Shown in pieces: positions 53,837 through 62,875 of a stretch of 64,000 bases of DNA. The stretch's first letter is position 1. The number at the start of each line of letters is the position of its first letter. Origin of the DNA: Marivita sp. (GTDB lineage: Bacteria; Pseudomonadota; Alphaproteobacteria; Rhodobacterales; Rhodobacteraceae); assembly GCF_020055635.1 (NCBI RefSeq), contig NZ_JAIPUT010000012.1, forward strand, positions 1 through 64,000. The letters are read 5' to 3'. A program made the position numbers and the translations under genes. A model generated the notes under the pieces. The model was not told where the DNA came from. It did no database searches and was given only the letters and a program-made list of their open reading frames with translations.

Positions 53837-54562
53837 GTGAATTCATCGCAACAGCATATCTCAAGCGCCTTCGACCGCGATCTCGAAGGGATTCAGGCGC
53901 GGATCATGAAGATGGGGGGCCTCGTCGAACAGGCCATCCTCGATGCAGCGCAAGCGCTGGAAACCCGCGATCAGGAACTGGCCGACCAGGTCCGGAACAA
54001 CGACAAGACGATCGACCAGCTCGAAGAGCTGCTCAACGAGGAGGCCGCCCGCGTGATCGCACTGCGCGCGCCCACCGCGGTCGATCTGCGGGTGATCCTG
54101 TCGGTCATGCGGATCAGTGCCAACCTCGAACGCATCGGCGACCTGGCCAAGAACCTGGCCAAGCGCAACGCGATCCTGATGTCGATGCCCTCGATCAACG
54201 GCGCCGCGTCGCAGCTGCGCCGCATGGCGCGCGACGTGCAGATCATGCTGAAGGATGCGCTCGACGCGTATATCCAGCGCGACGAAGCGCTGGCCCGCGA
54301 CGTGATCGACCGCGACATCGACATCGACCAGATGTACAACACCCTCTTCCGCGAGTTCCTGACCTTCATGCTGGAAGACCCACGCAACATCACACCCTGC
54401 ATGCACCTGCATTTCATCGCCAAGAACGTCGAACGCATGGGGGATCACGTCACGTCGATCGCCGAACAGGTGGTGTTCCTCGTGACTGGCGACAAGCCCG
54501 AAGAGGCGCGCCAGAAAGAAGATGTCACCTCGTCCGATGCGCGCCTGTCGACGACGTCTTAA
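53837..54562 (+). CDS. phoU: Phosphate signalling regulator PhoU
   Basis: The 241-residue protein is all-helical with two PhoU three-helix repeats, including E-R-I-G-D-L-A-K-N and E-R-M-G-D-H-V metal-binding motifs. It links the Pst transporter to PhoR and keeps the Pho regulon off when phosphate is high. The GTG at 53837 is a likely start (4 nt after the pstB stop); TTG 53825 is also possible. Confidence 0.93.
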   Translation: MNSSQQHISSAFDRDLEGIQARIMKMGGLVEQAILDAAQALETRDQELADQVRNNDKTIDQLEELLNEEAARVIALRAPTAVDLRVILSVMRISANLERIGDLAKNLAKRNAILMSMPSINGAASQLRRMARDVQIMLKDALDAYIQRDEALARDVIDRDIDIDQMYNTLFREFLTFMLEDPRNITPCMHLHFIAKNVERMGDHVTSIAEQVVFLVTGDKPEEARQKEDVTSSDARLSTTS

Positions 54563-54577
54563 ACCGGAACACAGACC

Positions 54578-55267
54578 ATGAATTCCGTCCAGCCCACCGT
54601 ACTCATCGTGGAAGACGAACCGGCACAGCGCGAGGTGCTGGGCTACAATCTCGAAGCCGAGGGCTTCCGTGTCGCCACCGCCGAGAATGGCGAGGAGGCG
54701 CTGCTGCTCGTTGCCGAGGAACAGCCCGACATCATCGTTCTCGACTGGATGCTGCCCAACGTGTCGGGCATCGAAGTGTGCCGCCAGCTCAAGACGCGGC
54801 CCGACACGCGCAGCGTGCCGATCATCATGCTGTCGGCGCGTTCCGAAGAGGTGGACCGCGTGCGGGGGCTGGAGACAGGTGCGGATGACTATGTCATCAA
54901 GCCCTATTCCGTGGTCGAGCTGATGGCGCGCGTGCGCGCGCAACTGCGCCGCACCCGCCCGGCCGCCGCCGGTCTGCGGCTGGAATTCGACGATATCGTG
55001 CTGGATGCCGAAACCCACCGCGTCACGCGTGATGGAGCGGACATCAAGCTGGGCCCGACCGAGTTCCGCCTGCTGTCGACGCTGATGGAAAAGCCCGGCC
55101 GTGTCTGGTCGCGCGAGCAATTGCTCGACCGGGTCTGGGGCCGTGACATCTATGTCGACACCCGGACGGTGGACGTCCATATCGGGCGTTTGCGCAAATC
55201 CCTGACCACAACCGGCGGTGCCGATCCGCTGCGCACCGTACGCGGGGCGGGATATTCGCTGGGCTGA
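54578..55267 (+). CDS. phoB: Phosphate regulon response regulator PhoB
   Basis: The 229-residue protein has a receiver domain with acidic triad E12-D13 and Asp56 (phosphoacceptor in I-V-L-D-W-M-L-P), Lys in V-I-K-P-Y-S, and a winged-helix OmpR/PhoB output domain ([20 protein letters not shown]). It should bind the PHO boxes upstream of pstS. It is the last gene of the pst operon, 15 bp after phoU, and converges on the kinase phoR. Confidence 0.95.
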   Translation: MNSVQPTVLIVEDEPAQREVLGYNLEAEGFRVATAENGEEALLLVAEEQPDIIVLDWMLPNVSGIEVCRQLKTRPDTRSVPIIMLSARSEEVDRVRGLETGADDYVIKPYSVVELMARVRAQLRRTRPAAAGLRLEFDDIVLDAETHRVTRDGADIKLGPTEFRLLSTLMEKPGRVWSREQLLDRVWGRDIYVDTRTVDVHIGRLRKSLTTTGGADPLRTVRGAGYSLG

Positions 55268-55284
55268 GCCCGTGTCACCGGCGG

Positions 55285-55325
55285 ATGATGCGTCACCGCA
55301 TCATTCCGTTTCCATCGATGGAAAC
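55285..55325. terminator. Double hairpin between phoB and phoR
   Basis: Two dyads stand side by side: an 8-bp stem with TCAC loop at 55285-55304 (ATGATGCG and CGCATCAT), and a perfect 18-bp palindrome at 55308-55325 (GTTTCCATC and GATGGAAAC). It separates the convergent phoB and phoR ends and may terminate both directions; no U-tract is present. Confidence 0.5.
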
Positions 55326-55345
55326 GCCGCTCACCAGCGCGTCGA

Positions 55346-56395
55346 TCAGTCCTGCTTGCCATCCAGCGGCAGGATCACCGTGAAGGTCGTGCCCTTGCCG
55401 GGCTGGCTGTCCACCTGCAACCGACCGCGGTGACGGTTGACGATGTGCTTGACGATCGCCAGCCCCAGCCCGGTGCCGCCAAGGTCGCGGGACCGATGAC
55501 TGTCGACCCGGTAGAACCGCTGGGTCAGGCGGGGCAGATGTACCGCCTCGATCCCCGGCCCGGTGTCCGAGACCTCGACCCGCACGCCCTGCCCGCGCAA
55601 CCGGCTCTCGTAATCCGCCGCCCCCAGACTGACCCGCACGAAACTACCGCGCTCGGAATACTTGATCGCGTTCTCCAGCAGGTTCGTGAGCACCTGCCGC
55701 AGCTGGTCGGCGTCGCCGGGAATGACCAGCGGCGCGTCGGGCAGATGCAGGGACACCTCGATCCCGGCCTCCTCGGCCATCTTTGCCAGACTGTTCCGTG
55801 TCTGCCGGATCACCGCGCCAAGCTCCACCGGATCGACCGGGCGCACCCGCTCGCTGGCCTCGACCCGGCTCAGCGACAGCAGGTCCGACACCAGCCGGTT
55901 CATCCGCGCCGCTTCGGATCCCATGATGCGCAGGAACCGCTCCTGCGCCTTGGGATCGTTGCGCGCCGGTCCTTGCAGCGTTTCGATGAATCCCAGAAGC
56001 GCCGTCAGCGGCGTGCGAAGTTCATGGCTGACATTCGCCACGAAATCCCGCCGCATCTGGTCGGCCTGTTCGACCGGCGTGATGTCCTCGAAGGACAGCA
56101 AGATGCCCGAGCGCCCCTGCATCGGCACCGGCCCGCAGGTGACGCGAAAGGTGGTGTCGTGCTGCCCGTCGCTCGCCAGGTAGCGGGTCTCGCGCCTGGT
56201 GCCGTCGCGCTGCACCTGCTCGATCGTGTCCAGCAGGTTCGGCTGGCGCAGCGCGGTGATGAAATGCCGCCCCTCGATATTCCGGCCCAGAAGCTTCTCC
56301 GCGGCGTCGTTGACCGCAAAAATCCGTTCATCCGGCGCGATCAGAAGCGCCGGGATGCCAAGCATCATCAGGACGTCGCGGGGCGCCGCGGTCAT
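55346..56395 (-). CDS. phoR: Sensor histidine kinase PhoR-like
   Basis: The 349-residue protein has an N-terminal PAS domain (about 1-108), HisKA with the phosphorylated His124 in N-V-S-H-E-L-R-T-P-L, and a HATPase domain with N-L-L-E-N-A-I-K-Y, D-T-G-P-G-I and G-T-G-L-G-L-A-I-V. No membrane segment is seen, unlike E. coli PhoR, so signal input probably comes via PhoU/Pst contact. It is assigned to PhoB because phoB is its convergent neighbour. Its ATG overlaps the stop of the PLP gene upstream. Confidence 0.85.
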   Translation of the reverse strand: MTAAPRDVLMMLGIPALLIAPDERIFAVNDAAEKLLGRNIEGRHFITALRQPNLLDTIEQVQRDGTRRETRYLASDGQHDTTFRVTCGPVPMQGRSGILLSFEDITPVEQADQMRRDFVANVSHELRTPLTALLGFIETLQGPARNDPKAQERFLRIMGSEAARMNRLVSDLLSLSRVEASERVRPVDPVELGAVIRQTRNSLAKMAEEAGIEVSLHLPDAPLVIPGDADQLRQVLTNLLENAIKYSERGSFVRVSLGAADYESRLRGQGVRVEVSDTGPGIEAVHLPRLTQRFYRVDSHRSRDLGGTGLGLAIVKHIVNRHRGRLQVDSQPGKGTTFTVILPLDGKQD

Positions 56396-57576
56396 TTCCG
56401 CGCCGCCACCGCCGCCAGACCCGCGTCAAACGCCGCGATCAACGCGTCCGGATCTTCCAGACCGACGGAGACCCGGAAGAATCCCTCGCTCATGCCCAGC
56501 TTCTCGCGCGCTTCTGGCGTCAGCGCCCGGTGCGAGGACGATGCGGGATGGGACAGCGTGGTGCCCACGTCGCCCAGCGTCGGCGCAAAGGCGATCTGGT
56601 CGGCCCCCCTGGTAAAGGCATTGGCCTCGGCCCGGCCGCCCTCCAGCTCGAAACTGACCATGTTGCAGCCGCGCCCCTGCAACAAGCCCTGCGCGCGGGC
56701 GCGGTCGGGATGATCGGGCCGCGTCGGATAGAGCACCCGCTTGACGCCGGGCTGCGCCGCCAAATGGTCCGCCAACCGCGCCGCCGTCGCCTCCGCCCGG
56801 TCAAAGCGCAGATCGAAGGACATCAGCCCACGCTCGGCCAGCCAGCAATCGAACGGGCTTGGCGTCAGGCCGGTGGTGACGGCAAAATCATAGATCGCCT
56901 TGGCATGGTCGGCCTCGCGCGCCGCGACCCAACCCAGCGTCACATCCGAATGCCCGGCCAGCAGCTTTGTCACCGAATGCAGCACCACATCGGCCCCCAG
57001 TTCGAACGGCCTGACCGCGCGCGGCGTGGTGAAGGTGTTGTCCACCACCAGAAGCACGCCGGTCTCGCGGCACAGATCCGCGATGCCCTGCACATCGGCG
57101 ATCCGCAGCGTCGGGTTCGACACGACCTCGATCAGCACCAACCGCGTCTCGGGCCGCAGCGCTGCCGCAACCGCACCCACATCCGTCGGATCGGCGAGGC
57201 TTGTCGCGATCCCCAGCCGGGGCAGATCGTCCCGCATCATGCGCAAGGACCGCCCGTAAAGCTGATCGCCTCCCACCACATGGTCGCCGGCCTTGCACAG
57301 CCCCAGCAGAACCGCCGTCACCGCCGCCATGCCGGACCCGACCACCAGTCCCGGCTGCGGCGCGGCTTCCATCGCGTCCACCCGGCGCGCCAGCACATCC
57401 GCGTTGGGATGGCCCTCGCGTGCATAGGTGTAGCCCTGCGCGCGGCCCTCGTACTGGTCATCCAGCCGATCGGGCGTTTCGCTTGCATAGACCACCGAGG
57501 GCATCAGCGGCGTGACCACCGGGGTCGACGCGGTTTCAGGAAGCCCACCGGGGCGCATCAGGGTCGGTTTCATCAT
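56392..57576 (-). CDS. PLP-dependent trans-sulfuration enzyme family protein
   Basis: The 394-residue protein has the Cys/Met metabolism fold: T-Y-A-R-E-G-H-P-N near residue 50, G-S-G-M-A-A-V for PLP phosphate binding, D-N-T-F-T-T-P-R-A, and the PLP Lys in H-S-V-T-K-L-L-A-G-H-S-D. It could be cystathionine gamma-synthase/beta-lyase or methionine gamma-lyase; motifs do not separate these. GAAGG precedes a double ATG (57576/57573). It is read into phoR through an ATGA overlap and is divergent from the pseudouridine kinase gene. Confidence 0.88.
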   Translation of the reverse strand: MMKPTLMRPGGLPETASTPVVTPLMPSVVYASETPDRLDDQYEGRAQGYTYAREGHPNADVLARRVDAMEAAPQPGLVVGSGMAAVTAVLLGLCKAGDHVVGGDQLYGRSLRMMRDDLPRLGIATSLADPTDVGAVAAALRPETRLVLIEVVSNPTLRIADVQGIADLCRETGVLLVVDNTFTTPRAVRPFELGADVVLHSVTKLLAGHSDVTLGWVAAREADHAKAIYDFAVTTGLTPSPFDCWLAERGLMSFDLRFDRAEATAARLADHLAAQPGVKRVLYPTRPDHPDRARAQGLLQGRGCNMVSFELEGGRAEANAFTRGADQIAFAPTLGDVGTTLSHPASSSHRALTPEAREKLGMSEGFFRVSVGLEDPDALIAAFDAGLAAVAARK

Positions 57577-57706
57577 TGTCGCTTGCCTTCGTTCAATCTT
57601 CGGCAAAGCCCTGCCACAAAGCGCCTTCGGCAACAATGGGCCGCGCAACCGCCGGTTTCGAAATCCGGGACTTGCGCTGCCCCTGTCCTCGGGCGATGAA
57701 ACAGCC

Positions 57707-58594
57707 ATGACCACCCGCCCGGATATCCTCTGCATCGGCTCCGTCCTCTGGGACGTGATCGGCCGTTCGGACCGCCACATGAAACACGGCGCCGACGTGC
57801 CGGGTCACATCACCCGCCTGCCCGGCGGCGTGGCGCTGAACATCGCGATGACGCTGGCCCGGTTCGACCTTGTGCCGGCGCTCCTGAGCGTGGTCGGCCG
57901 CGATCCCGAAGGCAACGAACTGGTGCTGGCCTGCGACCGGCTGGGCCTGATCACCGACCATATCTACCGTTCGGACGATCTGCCCACGGATCAGTACATG
58001 GCCGTGGAAGGCAAGAACGGGCTGATCGCCGCCATCGCCGACGCACATTCGCTGGAACAGGCGGGCGACAAGATCCTGCGACCGCTGATCACCGGCCCGC
58101 TCGGGTTTGTCGAGGCGCCCTTTCCCGGCCCGATCGCGCTGGATGGCAACCTGACCGAAACCCTGCTCGACCAGATCGCGCGGCACCCGGCGTTTTCCAG
58201 GGCCGACCTGCGCATCGCGCCCGCCTCGCCCGGCAAGGCCGAGCGTCTTCTGCCCTTCCTGCGCAGCGGCCACGGCGTGCTTTACGTCAACCTCGAAGAA
58301 GCCGGACTGCTCTGCCAGACCACGTTCGAAAGCGCGCCACAGGCCGGGGCCGCGCTGGTCGAACGGGGGGCGGCCCGCGCCCTGGTCACCGATGGCGGCA
58401 ACGTCACCTGCGACGCCACCTCCGAGGGCATCCTCGCCGAACGCCCACCCGAGGTCATGGTGACCCGCGTCACCGGCGCGGGCGACACCTTCATGGCCGC
58501 CCATATCGCGTCCGAAATGCGTGGTGCGAACCGCCCCACCGCCCTGCACCGCGCGCTTGCCACCGCCGCGGCCTATGTTGCCGGAGGAACCTGA
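57707..58594 (+). CDS. PfkB family carbohydrate kinase, probable pseudouridine kinase
   Basis: The 295-residue kinase begins I-L-C-I-G-S-V-L-W-D-V-I-G and has the N-terminal G-G-V-A-L-N-I-A motif. Its PfkB signature is T-R-V-T-G-A-G-D-T-F-M-A-A, with Asp of G-A-G-D as the catalytic base. As psuG follows after 3 nt, it most likely phosphorylates pseudouridine to pseudouridine 5'-phosphate. The ATG at 57707 is chosen; the upstream frame is antisense to the PLP gene. Confidence 0.85.
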   Translation: MTTRPDILCIGSVLWDVIGRSDRHMKHGADVPGHITRLPGGVALNIAMTLARFDLVPALLSVVGRDPEGNELVLACDRLGLITDHIYRSDDLPTDQYMAVEGKNGLIAAIADAHSLEQAGDKILRPLITGPLGFVEAPFPGPIALDGNLTETLLDQIARHPAFSRADLRIAPASPGKAERLLPFLRSGHGVLYVNLEEAGLLCQTTFESAPQAGAALVERGAARALVTDGGNVTCDATSEGILAERPPEVMVTRVTGAGDTFMAAHIASEMRGANRPTALHRALATAAAYVAGGT

Positions 58595-58597
58595 TCC

Positions 58598-59515
58598 ATG
58601 CCCCCCCTTCCCCTCGATATCTCGCCAGCAGTTCAGGCCGCGCTTGATGCCGACCGCCCCGTCGTGGCGCTCGAATCCACCATCATCACCCATGGCATGC
58701 CCTGGCCGCAGAACCTCGAAACCGCCCGCGCCATCGAAGCCACGATCCGCGAGCACGGCGCCGAACCCGCGACGATCGCGGTGATGGCCGGCCGCCTCTG
58801 CGTCGGGCTGGACAGCGACCAGCTCGAAGCGCTGGCGCAGGCCAGGCAGGTCGCCAAGCTGAGCCGCGCCGACATGGCGGTCTGTCTCGCCAATGGCGGC
58901 ACCGGGGCGACCACCGTCGCCGCCACGATGATCGCCGCGCACCTTGCCGGGATCGCCGTCTTCGCCACCGGCGGCATCGGCGGCGTGCATCGCGGCGCGG
59001 ATCAGAGCTTCGACATCTCCGCCGATCTTCAGGAACTGTCGCAGACCCCGGTCACCGTCGTTGCCGCCGGGGCCAAGGCCATCCTCGACCTGCCCAAGAC
59101 GCTCGAAGTGCTGGAAACCCTGGGCGTGCCGGTCATGGCCTACGGCCAGGACGCGCTGCCCGCCTTCTGGTCGCGCGCCTCCACGCTCAAGGCTCCGCTG
59201 CGCGCCGACAGCGCCCTCGAGATCGCCAGGGCCCACCAGATGCGCCGCGCCCTCGGCCTTCCCGGAGGTCAGTTGATCGCCAACCCGATCCCCGCCGAGG
59301 CCGAGATCCCGCATGCCGAGATCCACCCGATCATCACCCGCGCCACGCAGGATGCCGAAACCCACGGCATCACCGGAAAGGCGCTGACGCCCTATCTTCT
59401 GCAACGCATCTTCGAACTGACCGAAGGGCGTTCGCTCGACGCCAATATCGCGCTTGTGCTCAACAACGCCCGTCTTGGCGCGCAAATTGCACAGGAATTG
59501 ACATCGCTGCGGTGA
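58598..59515 (+). CDS. psuG: Pseudouridine-5'-phosphate glycosidase
   Basis: The 305-residue enzyme splits pseudouridine 5'-phosphate to uracil and ribose 5-phosphate. Motifs include A-L-E-S-T-I-I-T-H-G-M-P-W-P-Q-N (with Glu26), a G-G-x-G-A-T-T-V-A loop and F-A-T-G-G-I-G-G-V-H-R-G. K-T-L-E-V-L-E-T-L-G-V-P-V and N-P-I-P lie in the C-terminal half. It is co-transcribed with the PfkB kinase in a two-gene salvage operon. Confidence 0.95.
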   Translation: MPPLPLDISPAVQAALDADRPVVALESTIITHGMPWPQNLETARAIEATIREHGAEPATIAVMAGRLCVGLDSDQLEALAQARQVAKLSRADMAVCLANGGTGATTVAATMIAAHLAGIAVFATGGIGGVHRGADQSFDISADLQELSQTPVTVVAAGAKAILDLPKTLEVLETLGVPVMAYGQDALPAFWSRASTLKAPLRADSALEIARAHQMRRALGLPGGQLIANPIPAEAEIPHAEIHPIITRATQDAETHGITGKALTPYLLQRIFELTEGRSLDANIALVLNNARLGAQIAQELTSLR

Positions 59516-59604
59516 AAAGCGGGCCAGAGCCATTTGGCCCCATTGTAGAGGACAGCGGGACCGCCTAGGTTTTGCCCGAACCAGTGACGGACCCCCGATC
59601 CCCT

Positions 59605-60285
59605 ATGACCACCCCATTCGAACCCGAAAGACGCCGACCCGGTCTTTTCTCGCGGCTGCGGGCAAGCTTCCTGACCGGGATCGTCGTCATCGCGCCGGTG
59701 AGCCTGACGATCTGGCTGATCTGGTCGATCATGGGCTGGATCGACGGCTTCGTGCTGCCCCTGGTGCCCAGCCGGTTCAACCCCGAGCAATATATCGGCA
59801 TCAACCTGCGCGGCATCGGCGTGATCTTCTTTCTGGTGTTCACGGCCTTTGTCGGCTGGGTCGCCAAGGGCCTGATCGGCCGGTCGCTGATCCGCTTCGC
59901 GGAAAGCCTCGTGGAACGGATGCCGGTGGTCCGGTCGATCTACAGCGGCGTCAAGCAGATCGCCGAGACGATCTTTGCCCAATCCGAACGCAATTTCGAA
60001 AAGGCCTGCCTGATCCAGTATCCGCGCAAGGGCATCTGGGCCATCGGCTTCATCTCGACCGACGCGCGCGGCGAAGTCGCCGACCGGGCCGAAACCATGG
60101 GCAAGCTGATCTCGGTCTTCGTGCCCACAACGCCCAACCCGACCTCGGGATTCCTGCTGTTCTTTCCCGAAGAAGACGTGGTCGAACTGGACATGAGCAT
60201 CGAGGATGCGGCAAAGCTGGTGATCTCCGCCGGCCTGGTCTATCCCAATGCCAAGGATCCGACCCAGCCCGCCAAGGCCGCCTGA
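59605..60285 (+). CDS. DUF502 family membrane protein
   Basis: The 226-residue protein has two membrane segments near residues 19-45 and 70-92, then a soluble domain with R-M-P-V-V-R-S-I-Y-S-G-V-K-Q-I, P-R-K-G-I-W-A-I-G-F and V-P-T-T-P-N-P-T-S-G-F. These are DUF502 signatures; the family's function is unknown, with relatives in plants (LCV/COV1) and bacteria. The ATG at 59605 is used; a TTG at 59572 would add 11 residues. It converges on the patatin-like gene 10 bp away. Confidence 0.9.
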   Translation: MTTPFEPERRRPGLFSRLRASFLTGIVVIAPVSLTIWLIWSIMGWIDGFVLPLVPSRFNPEQYIGINLRGIGVIFFLVFTAFVGWVAKGLIGRSLIRFAESLVERMPVVRSIYSGVKQIAETIFAQSERNFEKACLIQYPRKGIWAIGFISTDARGEVADRAETMGKLISVFVPTTPNPTSGFLLFFPEEDVVELDMSIEDAAKLVISAGLVYPNAKDPTQPAKAA

Positions 60286-60295
60286 CGGCCAGCCG

Positions 60296-61327
60296 CTAGT
60301 CGAACATCTGACGCAAATCCGCCGTCTGACGCTGGCCCAGATCGTGCTTGTGCTGCGCAAGGAACCCGCCCGCGGCCCGGCGGCCCGCCGCTTTCAGCTC
60401 GGCAATCACCGACGGCACCGGCACCAACTTGGTCGCCACGGACAGGTCGTTCATCAGATCGTCATCCGCGATCATGTGAACCCGCATGTTCTTCATCGCA
60501 CCCGCCCGGATCGTGCCGTCGGACAGGAGCCGCTGCACAAAGGCGATGGCGCGCAATTCGCGCAGAAGCGACGAATTGAAACTGATCTCGTTGATGCGGT
60601 TCTGGATTTCGTTCGGCATCACCGGCACGGCGTCGCGCTCAAGCGGGTTGATGTTCACGATCACCACGTCATCCGGCAGATCGGCGTGGAACAGCGGAAA
60701 CAGCGCCGGATTGCCGGTGTAGCCGCCATCCCAGAACGCCTCCACGGCCCCGGTCAGCGGGTCCTCCACCTCGACCGCCTGGAACATCGTCGGCAGGCAG
60801 GCCGAGGCCAGGATGCTCTGCGTGGTGATTGCGTCGCCCTCGAAGACCCGCACCTTGCCGTCGCGCACATTGGTGGCGCAGACAAAGAATGCCGGTCCGT
60901 CACGCGCGCAGACCCGGCCGAAATCGAACTGGTCGACGATCTTTTCCAGCGGGTTGTCATAAAGCGGCCCCCAGGCATAAGGCGACACCATCCGGCCAAA
61001 CATGTCGCCCACCAGGTATGCCGGCGAAAACTCGAGGGACCTGCTGATCGCCCCCGGCGTCGGCAACCACGCCTGCATCCAGAAGGGCACCGCCAGGTCA
61101 TCCAGCCGCGCCACCTGCGTCCAGAGCCAATCAAGATTGTCGCGCGCGCCCTGCCGCCCGTCCAGCAGCCAGCCCGCCTTGAGCGCGGCTCCGTTCAGCG
61201 CGCCCGCCGACGTCCCCGTGATCGCCGCGATCTCGAGGTCGTCCTCCTCCAGAAGCCGGTCCAGGACGCCCCAGGTGAACGCGCCATGCGCGCCGCCGCC
61301 CTGAAGCGCAAGATTGATCTTCACCAT
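60296..61327 (-). CDS. Patatin-like phospholipase family protein
   Basis: The 343-residue protein has the oxyanion-hole motif G-G-G-A-H-G-A-F near residue 10, the nucleophile in G-T-S-A-G-A-L-N-G, and the dyad Asp in D-G-G-Y-T-G-N. It should hydrolyse acyl esters of lipids. It is downstream of 3-hydroxybutyrate dehydrogenase on the same strand, across a short hairpin (61372-61391, 9-bp stem). That arrangement recurs in this group of bacteria and suggests a link with polyhydroxybutyrate or lipid turnover. Confidence 0.88.
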   Translation of the reverse strand: MVKINLALQGGGAHGAFTWGVLDRLLEEDDLEIAAITGTSAGALNGAALKAGWLLDGRQGARDNLDWLWTQVARLDDLAVPFWMQAWLPTPGAISRSLEFSPAYLVGDMFGRMVSPYAWGPLYDNPLEKIVDQFDFGRVCARDGPAFFVCATNVRDGKVRVFEGDAITTQSILASACLPTMFQAVEVEDPLTGAVEAFWDGGYTGNPALFPLFHADLPDDVVIVNINPLERDAVPVMPNEIQNRINEISFNSSLLRELRAIAFVQRLLSDGTIRAGAMKNMRVHMIADDDLMNDLSVATKLVPVPSVIAELKAAGRRAAGGFLAQHKHDLGQRQTADLRQMFD

Positions 61328-61411
61328 GCCGCCGCCTGCTCCTTCATCTTGCCGGATAAACTCCGGGGAGCGCGAGGGGCTGGCCCCTCGCACCTCTGCA
61401 CATGCGCGCGG

Positions 61412-62185
61412 TCAGAGGGCGGTCCAGCCGCCATCCACCGAGATCGTCGTCCCGGTGATCTGCGCCGCGGCGTCAGAGCACAGGAACACCGCCGTGCCGC
61501 CGACCTGCTCCACCGTGGCGAACTCCTTTGACGGCTGCCGCTCGAGGATGACCTTCTGCTTGGCCTCTTCCTCTGTCATGTCGTATTTCTTCGCCGTGTC
61601 GGGGATCTGCGCCTCCACCAGCGGGGTCAAGACATACCCCGGGCAGATCGCATTGCAGGTGATGGCCTCGCGTGCGGTCTCGAGCCCGGTGGTCTTGGTC
61701 AGACCGACGATCCCGTGCTTGGCGGCCACATAGGCGGATTTGAACGGCGAGGCCGTCAACCCGTGGGCGCTGGCGATGTTGACGATCCGGCCCCAACCCG
61801 CCTTGCGCATCATCGGAAGCGCCGCGGCCGTGGTGTGAAAGGCGGAACTCAGATTGATCGCGATGATCGCGTCCCACTTTTCCGTCGGGAACTCGTCAAT
61901 CGGGGCCACATGCTGAATGCCTGCGTTGTTCACCAGGATATCGCAGGCCCCGGCCTGTTCGATCAGCGCCCGGCACTGGTCCGGCTTGGACATGTCGGCC
62001 TGGATGTAGCGCACGGTCACACCGTGGTCCTTGCCGATGGACTCCGCCAGCCGATGATCCTCGGGCGTGTCGGTGAACGAATTGATCACCACATCCGCGC
62101 CCGCCCGCGCCAGTTCCTGTGCCACGCCCAGCCCGATGCCCGAATTCGACCCGGTGATGACGGCGGTTTTTCCCTTCAGCGACAT
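61412..62185 (-). CDS. bdhA: 3-hydroxybutyrate dehydrogenase
   Basis: The 257-residue short-chain dehydrogenase oxidises 3-hydroxybutyrate to acetoacetate with NAD+. The cofactor motif T-G-S-N-S-G-I-G is at residues 11-18, N-N-A-G near 86-89, and the catalytic Ser139, Tyr152 and Lys156 in IASAHGLTASPFKSAYVAAK. The C-terminal T-P-L-V-E-A-Q-I-P-D and S-V-D-G-G-W-T segments fit BdhA. AAGGGG precedes the ATG. It probably shares a transcript with the SnoaL-like gene upstream and the patatin downstream. Confidence 0.92.
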   Translation of the reverse strand: MSLKGKTAVITGSNSGIGLGVAQELARAGADVVINSFTDTPEDHRLAESIGKDHGVTVRYIQADMSKPDQCRALIEQAGACDILVNNAGIQHVAPIDEFPTEKWDAIIAINLSSAFHTTAAALPMMRKAGWGRIVNIASAHGLTASPFKSAYVAAKHGIVGLTKTTGLETAREAITCNAICPGYVLTPLVEAQIPDTAKKYDMTEEEAKQKVILERQPSKEFATVEQVGGTAVFLCSDAAAQITGTTISVDGGWTAL

Positions 62186-62264
62186 GATCGCCCCTTCCAT
62201 GAAGTGTTTGCTTGCGCGGCACGCTAGATGCTGCGCCTGCATAATGCAAAGGAAGGATGTCCGA

Positions 62265-62633
62265 TCAAGCCTCGGGTGGCTGCGCTCCGAAAAAGCCGAT
62301 GATCTCGGTCAGCCGGCCATCCGCACCGATCCGGCCAATGTCGATCCCCTGCACCGGGACCGACCCATCGGGCAGCACCATCCGCCACGCGAACCGGATA
62401 CGGTCATGGTGGCCATCGACACCCGAGGTCAGTTCGATTCGCGCCCCCGGAAACTGGTCATGCACCCGACCGATATGCCCCACCAGCGAATCGCGTCCCA
62501 GGGCCTCGCCGCTGGGATCCTGGTACAGGCCGTCATCCGCCCAGGCCGATGTCAGCAGATCGCGGCGCCTGCCGTCATCCACCTCGCACCACGCGTCGCC
62601 ATAGGCCTTTAGAACTTGGTTCAGACTGTCCAT
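62265..62633 (-). CDS. SnoaL/NTF2-like family protein
   Basis: The 122-residue protein has a small alpha+beta barrel fold pattern: Y-G-D-A-W-C at the N-terminal helix, Y-Q-D-P-S-G-E-A-L-G-R-D-S-L, a strand F-A-W-R-M-V-L-P-D-G and G-I-D-I-G-R-I-G-x-D-G-R-L-T-E-I-I-G-F. Such proteins can be enzymes (isomerase/hydrolase) or ligand binders; no catalytic residue is clear. AGAGGCGAC precedes the ATG. It is 79 bp upstream of bdhA in the same direction. Confidence 0.8.
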   Translation of the reverse strand: MDSLNQVLKAYGDAWCEVDDGRRRDLLTSAWADDGLYQDPSGEALGRDSLVGHIGRVHDQFPGARIELTSGVDGHHDRIRFAWRMVLPDGSVPVQGIDIGRIGADGRLTEIIGFFGAQPPEA

Positions 62634-62686
62634 GTCGCCTCTCTTTCTGTCGCGTCACCCTTGCAGAGCGCAGGACATTCGGACAG

Positions 62687-62761
62687 AAAAAAACCCCGGC
62701 ACGAAGCCGGGGTTAAGTTATTGAGGCAGGTTTCATACAGGCAAGAAACCTATCGAGCAGT
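62687..62761 (-). ncRNA. Candidate small RNA with intrinsic terminator
   Basis: Minus-strand transcript of about 75 nt predicted from three elements. First, a promoter-like pair lies upstream. Second, an internal hairpin has a 7-bp stem (AGGTTTC with GAAACCT, plus-strand 62728-62734 and 62745-62751). Third, a terminal hairpin (AACCCCGGC with GCCGGGGTT, loop 5 nt) is followed by five or more U. No minus-strand gene lies upstream for this terminator to serve, and no protein-like frame is present. The RNA is inferred, not shown. Confidence 0.45.
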
Positions 62762-62767
62762 GATCCC

Positions 62768-62796
62768 TTTATAGGCAATCTTTCTCCACAGTCCAA
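62768..62796 (-). promoter_or_regulatory. Candidate promoter for the small RNA
   Basis: On the minus strand TTGGAC (62796-62791) and TATAAA (62773-62768) are 17 bp apart, a good sigma70-type arrangement. Transcription would start near 62761. Confidence 0.4.
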
Positions 62797-62875
62797 GCTA
62801 AAAGTTTGAAAAGCCAAGAAAGCCCCGTTACCTTCGCCGTCAATAAAACAAGAGCAGACAGGGAATGTTGCGAAA

